DNA of 64,000 bases from Acetobacter estunensis (GTDB lineage: Bacteria; Pseudomonadota; Alphaproteobacteria; Acetobacterales; Acetobacteraceae): NCBI RefSeq assembly GCF_019083805.1, contig NZ_JAHRDV010000004.1, positions 233,241-297,240 of the forward strand. Direction: 5' to 3'. Under the pieces are notes generated by a model. It did no database searches. It was not told the DNA's origin and saw only the letters and a list, made by a program, of their open reading frames with translations. A program made the position numbers and the translations under genes. Below are positions 53,912 through 61,922 of this stretch, one piece after another; within the stretch, counting starts at the first letter, position 1, and each line of letters begins with the position of its first letter.

Positions 53912-54459
53912 CCCGGCGCGCCTGGTTCTTCGGCACGTATTTCGTCGTGCTGGCGGTGGGCGCGTCCGCCGCCGTGCATGTTGCGCCCCGGCTGCTGTGG
54001 AACAGCACGGCCAGTGTGCCGGTCGGGCTATATCGGCTGCGTTCCAACGGCGACCTGCATGTCGGGGATCTTGCCGCCCTGCGTCTGCCCGACCGGCTGG
54101 CCCTGCTGCTGTCACAGCGCGGTTACCTGCCGCTCGGTGTGCCCTTGCTCAAGCCTGTCGCGGCCCTCCCAGGACAGACCGTATGCCGGACAAACGGCAG
54201 TATCACGATTGATGGCAAGTCTGTCGGCGAAGCACTGACCAGTGATCACCGAGGTCGTCCGCTGCCCGTCTGGCAAGGCTGTCATCGCCTCTCGCCGGGC
54301 GAGATTTTCGTCATGAACCCGGCGGAACCGCGCAGTCTGGACGGGCGCTATTTCGGCCCACTTCCCGCCAGCACGGTGATGGGCCGCGCAATCCCGATCT
54401 GGGTCACAGCCGGGCGGACAGCACCGGGCCATGACGAAAGACCGCATCCGCTTCAGTAA
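53908..54459 (+). CDS. traF: TraF-like conjugal transfer signal peptidase (S26)
   Basis: 183-residue S26 peptidase. One N-terminal membrane segment (FFGTYFVVLAVGASAAVHV) precedes the catalytic serine in TASVPVGLYRL and the catalytic lysine in PLLKPVAALPGQTVC; the C-terminal part is GEIFVMNPAEPRSLDGRYFGPLP. In RP4-type transfer TraF trims and circularises the pilin TrbC. No trbC is in the window, so here it is a relic or acts with a helper element. I use ATG 53908, which overlaps the previous stop, over the earlier in-frame ATG 53881. Confidence 0.88.
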   Translation: MTRRAWFFGTYFVVLAVGASAAVHVAPRLLWNSTASVPVGLYRLRSNGDLHVGDLAALRLPDRLALLLSQRGYLPLGVPLLKPVAALPGQTVCRTNGSITIDGKSVGEALTSDHRGRPLPVWQGCHRLSPGEIFVMNPAEPRSLDGRYFGPLPASTVMGRAIPIWVTAGRTAPGHDERPHPLQ

Positions 54460-54527
54460 GCGCAAACGATCCTCCCCCCAGTTTTCAATTCTTTGTCCTG
54501 CGATCCGCAGATCAGGAGAGACGTATC

Positions 54528-54857
54528 ATGATCCGTCTTGGCACGTTCACGCGCACCACAAACGGCTTTTTCGGCCAGATCACCACCTTTCTGATGGAGG
54601 ATGATCTGTCGATCCTTCCCATCGCAGACCCCACCACAGAGAACACCCCGGATTATCGCGTCCTGCGCGGTCTGGAAGATGACGCCATACAGGTGGGTTG
54701 CGCCTGGGCGCGTCAGGGTGAGCGCATCGGGCTGTGGCTGGCGGTGATGATTGATGACCCGCTTTTCGCCCGTCCCCTGCGTGCCCGGCTGCTACCGGAC
54801 CGGGACGAACACGACACGTTCCATCTGGTCTGGAACCGTCCCCGAACGCCGTCATGA
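54528..54857 (+). CDS. DUF736 protein
   Basis: 109 residues starting IRLGTFTRTTNGFFGQITTF and containing PDYRVLRG then VGCAWARQGERIGLWLAVMIDDP, the DUF736 pattern. These small proteins occur in plasmids and ICEs of alphaproteobacteria; the function is unknown. GGAGAG precedes the ATG. The stop overlaps the start of the lytic transglycosylase gene (ATGA). Confidence 0.87.
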   Translation: MIRLGTFTRTTNGFFGQITTFLMEDDLSILPIADPTTENTPDYRVLRGLEDDAIQVGCAWARQGERIGLWLAVMIDDPLFARPLRARLLPDRDEHDTFHLVWNRPRTPS

Positions 54858-55519
54858 TCCGCGTTAAAACAGTGCCCGGTCTGCTGGTGGTCTGCGCCGG
54901 GTTTGCGATGCCTATGCAGACGGCCAGCGCCACGCCGTTCGAGACTTACCTCACCGAGGCCGCGACACGGATGCAGATTCCTTCCGCATGGATTGCTGCC
55001 GTGATGCAGGCCGAAAGTCAGGGTGATGCCTCAGCGGTATCACCCAAGGGGGCGATGGGCCTCATGCAGATCATGCCGGACACATGGCGGGAACTGCGTC
55101 ACGCGCTCAACCTTGGGGCTGATCCCTATGACCCGCACGACAATATTACGGCGGGTGCGGCCTATCTTCGGTGGCTGCATGACCGCTACGGCGATGCGGG
55201 TTTTCTGGCTGCCTACAATGCTGGGCCAGGGCGGTATGAGCAGCTTCTGACAGCAGGAAAAATGCTGCCCGACGAGACGAGAAAATACGTCGCGAGAGTC
55301 GTCCGGTTGCTACATGGGAGGCGGTTTGATGATTTGGCTTCCGGCACTTCTTTTGCAGCCCGAAAGCCCATTGAACCATCATCGGCAAGTCTGTTTTTCT
55401 TGCGTCCAGACACATCGAAAAACCCACGTCCGGTGCTGCCGCTTTTTGCGCACGTAATGCAATCCAATGTGCCGCCTTCAGGTCTGTTCATCCCCATTTC
55501 GCAAAGGAGCGCGCCGTGA
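54854..55519 (+). CDS. transfer-associated lytic transglycosylase
   Basis: 221 residues with a signal peptide (residues 1-25, ending ASA) and an SLT domain: IPSAWIAAVMQAESQGDASAV (catalytic Glu), SPKGAMGLMQIMPDTW, GADPYDPHDNITAGAAYLRWL and FLAAYNAGPG. It opens peptidoglycan locally for the mating channel. The position between DUF736 and the relaxase is the same as in rhizobial ICEs. The tail after about residue 160 is not conserved. Confidence 0.9.
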   Translation: MIRVKTVPGLLVVCAGFAMPMQTASATPFETYLTEAATRMQIPSAWIAAVMQAESQGDASAVSPKGAMGLMQIMPDTWRELRHALNLGADPYDPHDNITAGAAYLRWLHDRYGDAGFLAAYNAGPGRYEQLLTAGKMLPDETRKYVARVVRLLHGRRFDDLASGTSFAARKPIEPSSASLFFLRPDTSKNPRPVLPLFAHVMQSNVPPSGLFIPISQRSAP

Positions 55520-55763
55520 CCAGGGATTTACGGCATGAACGGGAAAACCTGTCATCCCATCGGGAGCACTTCGGGTATGCGTCCGGGATTGAGGGGATCA
55601 GGAAACATGCAGGAAAGGGAAGGCAAGATAAAACGGCCTGCCACGTCGGGCGACGAGGCGCGGTCGCGCTTCGTCTTCTTGTGTGCATGTCGGGTCGGTC
55701 GTGTACAGGGTTTTGGGTTTTACCCAGCTTTCCTGAGGGATTTTCCTGCACAGGGAGGTTCTG
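55520..55763. other. gap before the relaxase, candidate oriT region
   Basis: 244 bases upstream of the relaxase gene. It contains a near-perfect hairpin at 55652-55675 (GACGAGGCGC, GGTC loop, GCGCTTCGTC; one G-T wobble) and a second dyad around GGGTTTTACCC. In related elements the transfer origin lies just upstream of rlxS, so this is the likeliest place. The hairpin followed by TTCTT could also be a terminator of the preceding operon. Confidence 0.4.
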
Positions 55764-57557
55764 ATGACCCACGACGAGGATTTCCGGGTCCATCCGGGCC
55801 GCATCCGGAGCAAGGGAAGCAGCGCCCGGCCTCGGACCTTTCTGGCGCAGGTGCTTCATGCCTCCCGACGCGCGGGCGGAGGGGCTGGCGGCAACCCCGG
55901 AAAGGGAAGAGGCAGCCCGCGCTCCGGCCCCTCGACCTTCGGGCGGGGCCATTCCCGGTTTGGCAGAAGCCGCCTGTTCGACGCCCATCGCCGTGTCACT
56001 GTCAAAGCCCGCGTGGTGCGACAATCCGGGCGCGGGACACGACCCGGATCGCTGGGCGACCACCTCGCCTATTTGCGCCGGGATGGCGTCACCCGCGACG
56101 GTGAGAAAGCGCACCTGTTCGGACCGGACGGCCAGGAGATGGATGCGGGCGATTTCACCGCGCGCTGCAAAGACGACCGGCATCATTTTCGCTTCATCAT
56201 CTCGCCCGAGGATGCACCGGAGATGACCGATCTCGACGGCTTCACCCGCGACCTCGTGCAGCAGATGGAAGCCGATCTTGGTACGCGGCTGGACTGGGCC
56301 GCCGTGTCGCACTGGAACACCGACAATCCCCATGTGCATCTGATCGTGCGGGGTGTGGATCAGGGTGGGGCTGATCTGGTCATAGCCCGCGATTATATCA
56401 GCCACGGGCTGCGCTCACGGGCGGAGGATCTGGTGTCGCTGGAACTGGGGCCACGCGCCGAGCATGAAATCGAAATGGCTCTGCGTCGGGACGTGAACGC
56501 GGAACGCTGGACACGCCTTGATGCCGAATTGCAGCGTCATGCCGATGACCTGGGCATCGTGGACCTACGCCCCGACGCTGGGGACGCTCACGGCCTCGGG
56601 AATAATGCAATGCATCGCACCCTTCTCACTGGCAGAGCGCAGACGCTGGAACGCATGGGACTGGCCACACCGGAAGGACCGGGAAGATGGTCGCTTGCCC
56701 CCGGCATGGAGGACACGCTGCGCGAGATGGGCGCGCGGGGCGACATCATCAAAACCATGCACCGCGCCATGATGGAACGAAGCCGGGATCGGATGATGTC
56801 CCCGGGTGATTACGCGATCTCAGGACGTGATCAGTCCATCGCCTTGACGGGGCGGTTGCTGGAGCGCGGGTTGCACAACGAACTGACAGGCGAAGTCTAT
56901 GCCGTGATCGACGCCACGGACGGGCGCGTGCATCATGTCCGCTTCCCCGGCGTGGACGCCTTCCGCGACGCACCACCCGATGGCGGCATCGTCGAGGTGC
57001 GAACTGTCACAGGCAGGACCAGCGGCAGGGAGTATCTGGTCCTGTCCGCGCGTTCCGATCTGGACCTTGCCGCCCAGGTCAAAGCGCCGGGCGCGACATG
57101 GTTGGATCACCGGCTGGTGGAGCGCCAGCCGATGGACCTCGCCCGCAACGGCTTCGGGGCCGAGGTACGGCAGGCCATGCGAGAGCGCACCCGGCATCTC
57201 GCAGATCGCGGGCTGGCGTCATTCCATGCGGACGGATCGGCGCGCTACCAGCGCAACCTCCTGGCGACGCTGCGTCAGCAGGAACTCGATCAGGTGGGCG
57301 CGAAACTCGCGAAGGAAAGCGGACTGGCTTATGAGCGCAGCGTTCCGGGCAACTTTGTCACCGGCCAGTATGTGAAACGCCTGAACCTGTCCTCGGGGCG
57401 CTTCGCCATGATCGACAACGGCTTCGGCTTCCAGCTTGTGCCCTGGGCACCGTCTCTGGAGAAACAGCACGACCGCTATGTCGATGGCGTTGCCCGTGAT
57501 GACGGGGGAGTCGATTGGCGACACGACCGCAAACGCGATCTCGGGATCAGCATGTGA
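55764..57557 (+). CDS. RlxS-like relaxase (VirD2/DUF3363 type)
   Basis: 597-residue relaxase that would nick the transfer origin and pilot the strand. The basic N terminus leads to LGDHLAYLRRDGVTRDGEKA, HHFRFIISPEDAPEMTDLDG and the metal-binding HWNTDNPHVHLIVRG motif at about residues 190-205, then the DUF3363 region (SPGDYAISGRDQSIALTGRLL and later LARNGFGAEVRQAM, RLNLSSGRFAMIDNGFGFQLVPW). RlxS proteins are usually somewhat longer, with the same ends, so it appears complete. No traG coupling protein follows, which is normal in complete ICEs. Confidence 0.9.
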   Translation: MTHDEDFRVHPGRIRSKGSSARPRTFLAQVLHASRRAGGGAGGNPGKGRGSPRSGPSTFGRGHSRFGRSRLFDAHRRVTVKARVVRQSGRGTRPGSLGDHLAYLRRDGVTRDGEKAHLFGPDGQEMDAGDFTARCKDDRHHFRFIISPEDAPEMTDLDGFTRDLVQQMEADLGTRLDWAAVSHWNTDNPHVHLIVRGVDQGGADLVIARDYISHGLRSRAEDLVSLELGPRAEHEIEMALRRDVNAERWTRLDAELQRHADDLGIVDLRPDAGDAHGLGNNAMHRTLLTGRAQTLERMGLATPEGPGRWSLAPGMEDTLREMGARGDIIKTMHRAMMERSRDRMMSPGDYAISGRDQSIALTGRLLERGLHNELTGEVYAVIDATDGRVHHVRFPGVDAFRDAPPDGGIVEVRTVTGRTSGREYLVLSARSDLDLAAQVKAPGATWLDHRLVERQPMDLARNGFGAEVRQAMRERTRHLADRGLASFHADGSARYQRNLLATLRQQELDQVGAKLAKESGLAYERSVPGNFVTGQYVKRLNLSSGRFAMIDNGFGFQLVPWAPSLEKQHDRYVDGVARDDGGVDWRHDRKRDLGISM

Positions 57558-57672
57558 TTCACATTGCCCGTTCCTTTTACGCTGTCGTCCGCCTCAGTAC
57601 GCTCAACGCAGTTTCGGTCTTGTTTCTGAAAACATCCTTCGTTCACATCATGACTTTTCAACGAGGGTTTCC

Positions 57673-58125
57673 ATGCGTGACCGCCTGAACGTCTCCTTGC
57701 CCGTCGCCATGATCTCGCAGATCGGCGACCTTGCAGCACGGCGGAAAGTGACGCGCTCCGCCGTGGTAGAGGCGGCGGTCGCCTCGCTCCTGTCACCCGA
57801 CAGCGCGGAGAAAAGCGAAGCAGCGCTCACGCGGCGTCTGGACCGGCTAACGCGGCAGATGCAACGGCAGGAGCGTGACCTGATGATCGCATTGGAAACG
57901 CACGCCCTGTTCGTCCGCTTCTGGCTGGGCCAGATGCCGCCCCTGCCCGCCGAGGCGCAGGCCGCCGCCAATGCGCTGGGACAGGAACGGTTTGCCCGAT
58001 TTCTGGACACGCTGGGGCGTCGTCTGTCCCAGGGACGGTCGTTCCGCGATGACATCCCGCTCGATATTCCCGCTATGCGCCAGCGGCCTGCTGACAGAGC
58101 AGACGAACCACCACCCCGGCCATGA
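57673..58125 (+). CDS. CopG/ribbon-helix-helix-type protein of the transfer region
   Basis: 150 residues starting at ATG 57673 after ACGAGGG. The first 45 residues look like a ribbon-helix-helix domain (RLNVSLPVAMISQIGDLAARRKVTRSAVVEAAVASLL), followed by a helical region (LTRQMQRQERDLMIALETHALFVRFWL). In intact ICEs this gene precedes trbB and the rest of the mating-pair operon; here the next gene is a converging DUF2285 gene, so the trb genes have been lost. Confidence 0.82.
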   Translation: MRDRLNVSLPVAMISQIGDLAARRKVTRSAVVEAAVASLLSPDSAEKSEAALTRRLDRLTRQMQRQERDLMIALETHALFVRFWLGQMPPLPAEAQAAANALGQERFARFLDTLGRRLSQGRSFRDDIPLDIPAMRQRPADRADEPPPRP

Positions 58126-58141
58126 CTCCCTGCAATAGCAA

Positions 58142-58747
58142 TCATCCCTCAAGCAGCAGTTTGAGATAGCCGCCTTCGACCAGGGCGATGCCTTCGTCAC
58201 GCCAGTCCTTGGCAGTCCTGCGCCATGTATGATCGCGCCATTCGTCCAGAGGCATGGTCAGGGCGCGGGGATTGATGAGGACAGCAGCAATCCGGCGTTC
58301 ATCCGCTCCGGCCCGATGCAGGTCATAGGCATGCAGGCAGCGGATCAGATGCAGGGATCGAAACGGCGTGATGACCGGCGGCACACGCGATGGCAGCCTG
58401 AAACCCAGATGATGGGCCACGAAGCGCCCGGCTTCGTACCAGCGGCTTCGATAATGGGGATCGATCGGGATCACGACAGCGGGGCGCTTCGCAGCAGCGG
58501 GGTCGTCCAGCAGGAAGAAAAATGTCCCGAAGGTACCGGTCACTGTCACAGAACGCCCGGCATCATCCTCGCTGTCGAATAAGACACGCCCCATCGCCTC
58601 GAAATCCAGAGAGCGTAGGTCAGTAAAACCGCGTGGCGCATCCGTCAGGTTGATGATCCGTGTTGTGTCTTCTCTGCGCCAGATCACGGGTTTTCGGGTT
58701 ATGGGGATGTCCGGATCATGGACAAAACTGTAACCTCCATCGGTCAC
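58142..58747 (-). CDS. FseA-like activator, DUF2285 part (copy 2), +1 frame
   Basis: The conserved region begins at VTDGGYSFVHDPDIPITRKP, which continues the DUF6499 frame after a +1 shift; a GTG at 58747 is the only nearby separate start. DUF2285 features match copy 1: VIPIDPHYRSRWYEAGRFVAHHLGFRLP and the HTH-like ADERRIAAVLINPRALTMPLDEWRDHTWRR. It ends convergently with the CopG gene. The frame stays open upstream to 58981 but is unconserved there. Confidence 0.78.
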   Translation of the reverse strand: MTDGGYSFVHDPDIPITRKPVIWRREDTTRIINLTDAPRGFTDLRSLDFEAMGRVLFDSEDDAGRSVTVTGTFGTFFFLLDDPAAAKRPAVVIPIDPHYRSRWYEAGRFVAHHLGFRLPSRVPPVITPFRSLHLIRCLHAYDLHRAGADERRIAAVLINPRALTMPLDEWRDHTWRRTAKDWRDEGIALVEGGYLKLLLEG

Positions 58748-58922
58748 GGAACGCCGCCCACAGGAGAGAAGGATTGGCGCTGGCTCCGGCCCGCAGCAAA
58801 GTATCCCTATAATCGCTGACATAGCGGCACCAGCGGCGCATGAAGGCCCCGGCAAGGGCGGAGGCTGACAGGGTTCTGAGAATGGCCAGATCGGCCTCGG
58901 AATACCAGATGTCCAGTGGCAT
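58716..58922 (-). CDS. FseA-like activator, N-terminal DUF6499 part (copy 2)
   Basis: 68 residues (MPLDIWYSEADLAILRTLSA...WAAFRDRWRLQFCP), paralogous to copy 1 and ending at the same place relative to DUF2285. It is transcribed toward the CopG gene. Four direct repeats lie 114-225 bases upstream. It could be a second activator, or a counterpart acting like the DUF2285 antiactivator QseM of ICEMlSym; the sequence does not decide. Confidence 0.78.
   Translation of the reverse strand: MPLDIWYSEADLAILRTLSASALAGAFMRRWCRYVSDYRDTLLRAGASANPSLLWAAFRDRWRLQFCP
58721..58727 (-). other. candidate +1 frameshift site, copy 2
   Basis: In-frame CAG-TTT-TGT-CCA-TGA on the minus strand; TTT followed by T allows the phenylalanine tRNA to move one base forward, after which the DUF2285 frame is read. 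The position matches that of copy 1. Confidence 0.5.
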
Positions 58923-59035
58923 GAGGGACGGTCCTTATCGGCTGGGGAGCTACCGACCCGGCGCGACAAAACACGCCGCATCTGTCAGGCAGCCCCGTGT
59001 TTTTTGTTACATTGAGTTCTCATACTTGCGGCTTG

Positions 59036-59147
59036 GCCCCACGCATGTTGCACAGAGCCATCCGACGAATTTGACAGGGGGCGCCCCACGATTGTCGCAT
59101 GGGACGCCCTACGCATATTGCAGCGGCGTTGCCCCACGACTTTGGCA
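59036..59147. repeat. four direct repeats GCCCYACG-N6-GCA
   Basis: Copies start at 59036, 59083, 59106 and 59131; each is GCCCCACG (third copy GCCCTACG), six variable bases, then GCA. The starts are 47, 23 and 25 bases apart. They lie between the second DUF6499 gene and the TonB receptor gene, upstream of the former. The array looks like iterons or multiple operator sites. Confidence 0.6.
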
Positions 59148-59213
59148 TCGAGACGAGAGGTAATACATTGAATCTAAATAAGGAACATCGGTGCAGTTTC
59201 GGGCGGGGAAATT

Positions 59214-61790
59214 TCACCAACTATACGAAAGATTCCCATAGAGACGACGCGCCTGACCGTAATGACATTGAGCTGCAGAACTAAGGTAGCATGAAGCAAG
59301 ATATCGCTTGTTGGTTAAGTTTGAAATGGATAGTTGTGCACGTAACCCCTTCAAGGCTGGGACAAGATTTGAAAAATCATAATGTGCCCCCATGTCGAAC
59401 AATGTGAAAGCAGGAATTTTGAATGAGTTTGCACTATCCGGGTATGTAAACCCGACGTACCTAACCCCAAAATTAAATCCAATTCCTTTAAATATTCTTG
59501 TCGGCGGAGTGTAATCCACAAACAGGTTAGTCATGTTTCGTGGCGTCTGTCCTACATTTTTTCCTTTAATGGGTACATACCCTTTTGAATTTCCATAAAT
59601 ATCAATGCTTTGTCCTAGTATTCCGTTACTGGCGAAACGCGTGTCGTTGTAGCTATAGGATGCAGTAAGATGAAGATTTTTTGTGACATTAGCATGTGCT
59701 GAGAACTCCATTCCTTTCGATACCACTTTTCCCCAATCCCGCTCGTAACCATTATGCTCATCATCGGATGCCGCATAATGATTCTCTTTGATATGGTAAG
59801 CAGCAGCCGTGAGGAAAATGTCCGTATGCGGAATTAAATATTTCAATCCAGCCTCAAATTGCTTGCCCGTTAATGGAGCTAATACTTGTCCGGCAAAATT
59901 TGTTATATAAGTTTGCGGGACAAAGGAAGTTGCATAGCTAAAATATGGTGTTAAGCCAAAATCAAAAGTATATGTGAGCCCAGCTCTCCATGTGAAATGC
60001 GACGGACTCCCTGATTCTCCCTTTCCTTTCGTCATGGGTTGAGAGTAATTTATTTTTGGGTAGTTATATCCACTATAGAAGACGCTACTTTCCGAAACCC
60101 AGTCCTGTCTTCCACCCAACAATACGGATAGATTACCAAATTTTATCTGGTCTTGAAAATAGATACCTTCTTGAAAATGACTGCCGTTAGAAATTGAACT
60201 GTATACATTATTGGATCCAGATAGACTATAATTTGGCTGTGAAAAATCCCAACTTGGGTTGAAAATGCCTATTGGATAAGTACTGAAGTCGTAAGAATAA
60301 GTAGAATCCCATGTGACATGACGGAAATCGATTCCTGCTACTAAGGTATGGTGAATCGATCCTGTCGCAAGTTTTCCGATAATACGTGTATCCAACCCCG
60401 CAGTTATATGTTTCGCATGTGAATACCATGCATTATTATTCCATGTATCATTCGTGATATCTATAGATTTTCCAAAAGTTTGATTGTACGTCTGGGTAGA
60501 GTTTTCGTAACGAAAATTTTGTTGAAATTCGAGATTTTTATTAAATTTATGCGAAACTTGGTATTCAAAAGCAGCTTCCTTGCTTGGGCTTGATGAACGA
60601 GGGTTACCAAGATTGCTTGAGCGAGGAATATATTTACCGTTAAGTCGAACAGCGGTTCCAGCATAAGGGTATCCTGCCCAGTAAGTACCTTCATCTGGCG
60701 TGTACATATAACTTCCCAGCAGAGTTAATGTTGTTTTGTCATCAATTTTCCATTTGATTGATGGAAGAATACCTACTCTTTCATATCTTATATAGTCGGT
60801 TTGAGTTCCCTGGGTTACGCCAATACCTGCAATTCGGTATTGTAAATTTCCAGATTTAGTGATATTGTCGCCGACATCAAACGAGGCCTGATATCGCCCC
60901 CAGTTCCCAAAACCCAATGTGACATTCCGTATACGTGTATCCGTCGGTTGTTTCAATCGGGTAGATATCAACCCCCCTGCACTAGTTTGTCCGTAGAGAA
61001 CTGAAGCAGGGCCATTGATAGCCTCCACGCGTTCGACAAAAGCTGTTTCGCCAGCTGATATTGAGTTTGACATAATACCGTCGACAAACTGGCTAGAAGC
61101 AAAGCCTCTCATGAGAATGGAAGTAGTTGTCCCAGAGCCAGTAACATTTTGCGTTTGCCCACCCGCTTCAGAGGTTCCTCCTACATTCCCATAAACACCA
61201 GGCATGTAACGTAGAGCTTCTTCAATATTTTGCGGCTGTTGGTCCAAAATTTGTTGTTTTGTTATAACGTGAATAGAATTTGGGATTTCCCATAAGGGCG
61301 TATCGGTCTTCGTGCCTGCGTCGGTATAGGTTGCAACGTAGCCGTTCCCAGGTCCTATAGCTGCCGCGTGGGCGTTAAAACTACCCCCGACACGAACGGG
61401 ACCAAGCGTGATATTGGCGGATGCTTTCACAAGCGTCACAACATTCCCTGAAAGACGATAGGTCAGCCCCGTGCCTGCAAGCAACTGTCCTAGTGCCTGC
61501 TGCGCACTCATACGCCCCGTCACACCTGGAGACGACAAACCCTGAATAACGGACGTCTCTACCGAAACCTGCTTTCCAGACTGCGCCCCAAAAGACGTCA
61601 ACGCCCTTGCGAGGGGCCCCGCAGGAACGGAAAAGCTTTTTGACTGGTCAGCGGTCATCGCAGATGAGACTACCGTTTGAGCAAAAGCACCTGATGCTCC
61701 AGCAACGGAAGCCAATGCCGAGCCTGTCATCAGAATTGCAGCTATAATTTTTCGGTCAGCACCGACACTCACGTTCCGTCGCAACGGCAT
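59214..61790 (-). CDS. TonB-dependent siderophore receptor with signalling domain (FecA/FpvA type)
   Basis: 858-residue outer-membrane transporter. A signal peptide ends near ASGAFAQ (about residue 38). A secretin/STN signalling domain (residues about 50-125: FSVPAGPLARALTSFGAQSG, GRMSAQQALGQLLAGTGLTYR) lets it talk to the FecR-like anti-sigma factor. The plug follows (SIHVITKQQILDQQPQNIEEALRYMPGV, ILMRGFASSQFVDGI, GPASVLYGQTSAGGLI), then the beta-barrel ending in YGNLSYSW with the terminal aromatic residue needed for assembly. AAGGGA precedes the ATG. The ligand is probably a ferric siderophore. Confidence 0.93.
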   Translation of the reverse strand: MPLRRNVSVGADRKIIAAILMTGSALASVAGASGAFAQTVVSSAMTADQSKSFSVPAGPLARALTSFGAQSGKQVSVETSVIQGLSSPGVTGRMSAQQALGQLLAGTGLTYRLSGNVVTLVKASANITLGPVRVGGSFNAHAAAIGPGNGYVATYTDAGTKTDTPLWEIPNSIHVITKQQILDQQPQNIEEALRYMPGVYGNVGGTSEAGGQTQNVTGSGTTTSILMRGFASSQFVDGIMSNSISAGETAFVERVEAINGPASVLYGQTSAGGLISTRLKQPTDTRIRNVTLGFGNWGRYQASFDVGDNITKSGNLQYRIAGIGVTQGTQTDYIRYERVGILPSIKWKIDDKTTLTLLGSYMYTPDEGTYWAGYPYAGTAVRLNGKYIPRSSNLGNPRSSSPSKEAAFEYQVSHKFNKNLEFQQNFRYENSTQTYNQTFGKSIDITNDTWNNNAWYSHAKHITAGLDTRIIGKLATGSIHHTLVAGIDFRHVTWDSTYSYDFSTYPIGIFNPSWDFSQPNYSLSGSNNVYSSISNGSHFQEGIYFQDQIKFGNLSVLLGGRQDWVSESSVFYSGYNYPKINYSQPMTKGKGESGSPSHFTWRAGLTYTFDFGLTPYFSYATSFVPQTYITNFAGQVLAPLTGKQFEAGLKYLIPHTDIFLTAAAYHIKENHYAASDDEHNGYERDWGKVVSKGMEFSAHANVTKNLHLTASYSYNDTRFASNGILGQSIDIYGNSKGYVPIKGKNVGQTPRNMTNLFVDYTPPTRIFKGIGFNFGVRYVGFTYPDSANSFKIPAFTLFDMGAHYDFSNLVPALKGLRAQLSISNLTNKRYLASCYLSSAAQCHYGQARRLYGNLSYSW

Positions 61791-61922
61791 TGTTTCCCTT
61801 ACTGTGCTTTACGTAGCAGGGGACGTGCCGTTAATGCGACTGCATTGCAGTTTCATCCCCTACTTGAGCGACGGGTGCCGAGAAATTTTTTTCCCTCTTT
61901 TTTATGATCGGATACGAAAAAA

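Noticed and set aside
59036..59147. CRISPR-like array
   Set aside because: Repeats are only about 17 bases with variable centres and irregular spacing (47, 23, 25), so an operator or iteron array fits better.
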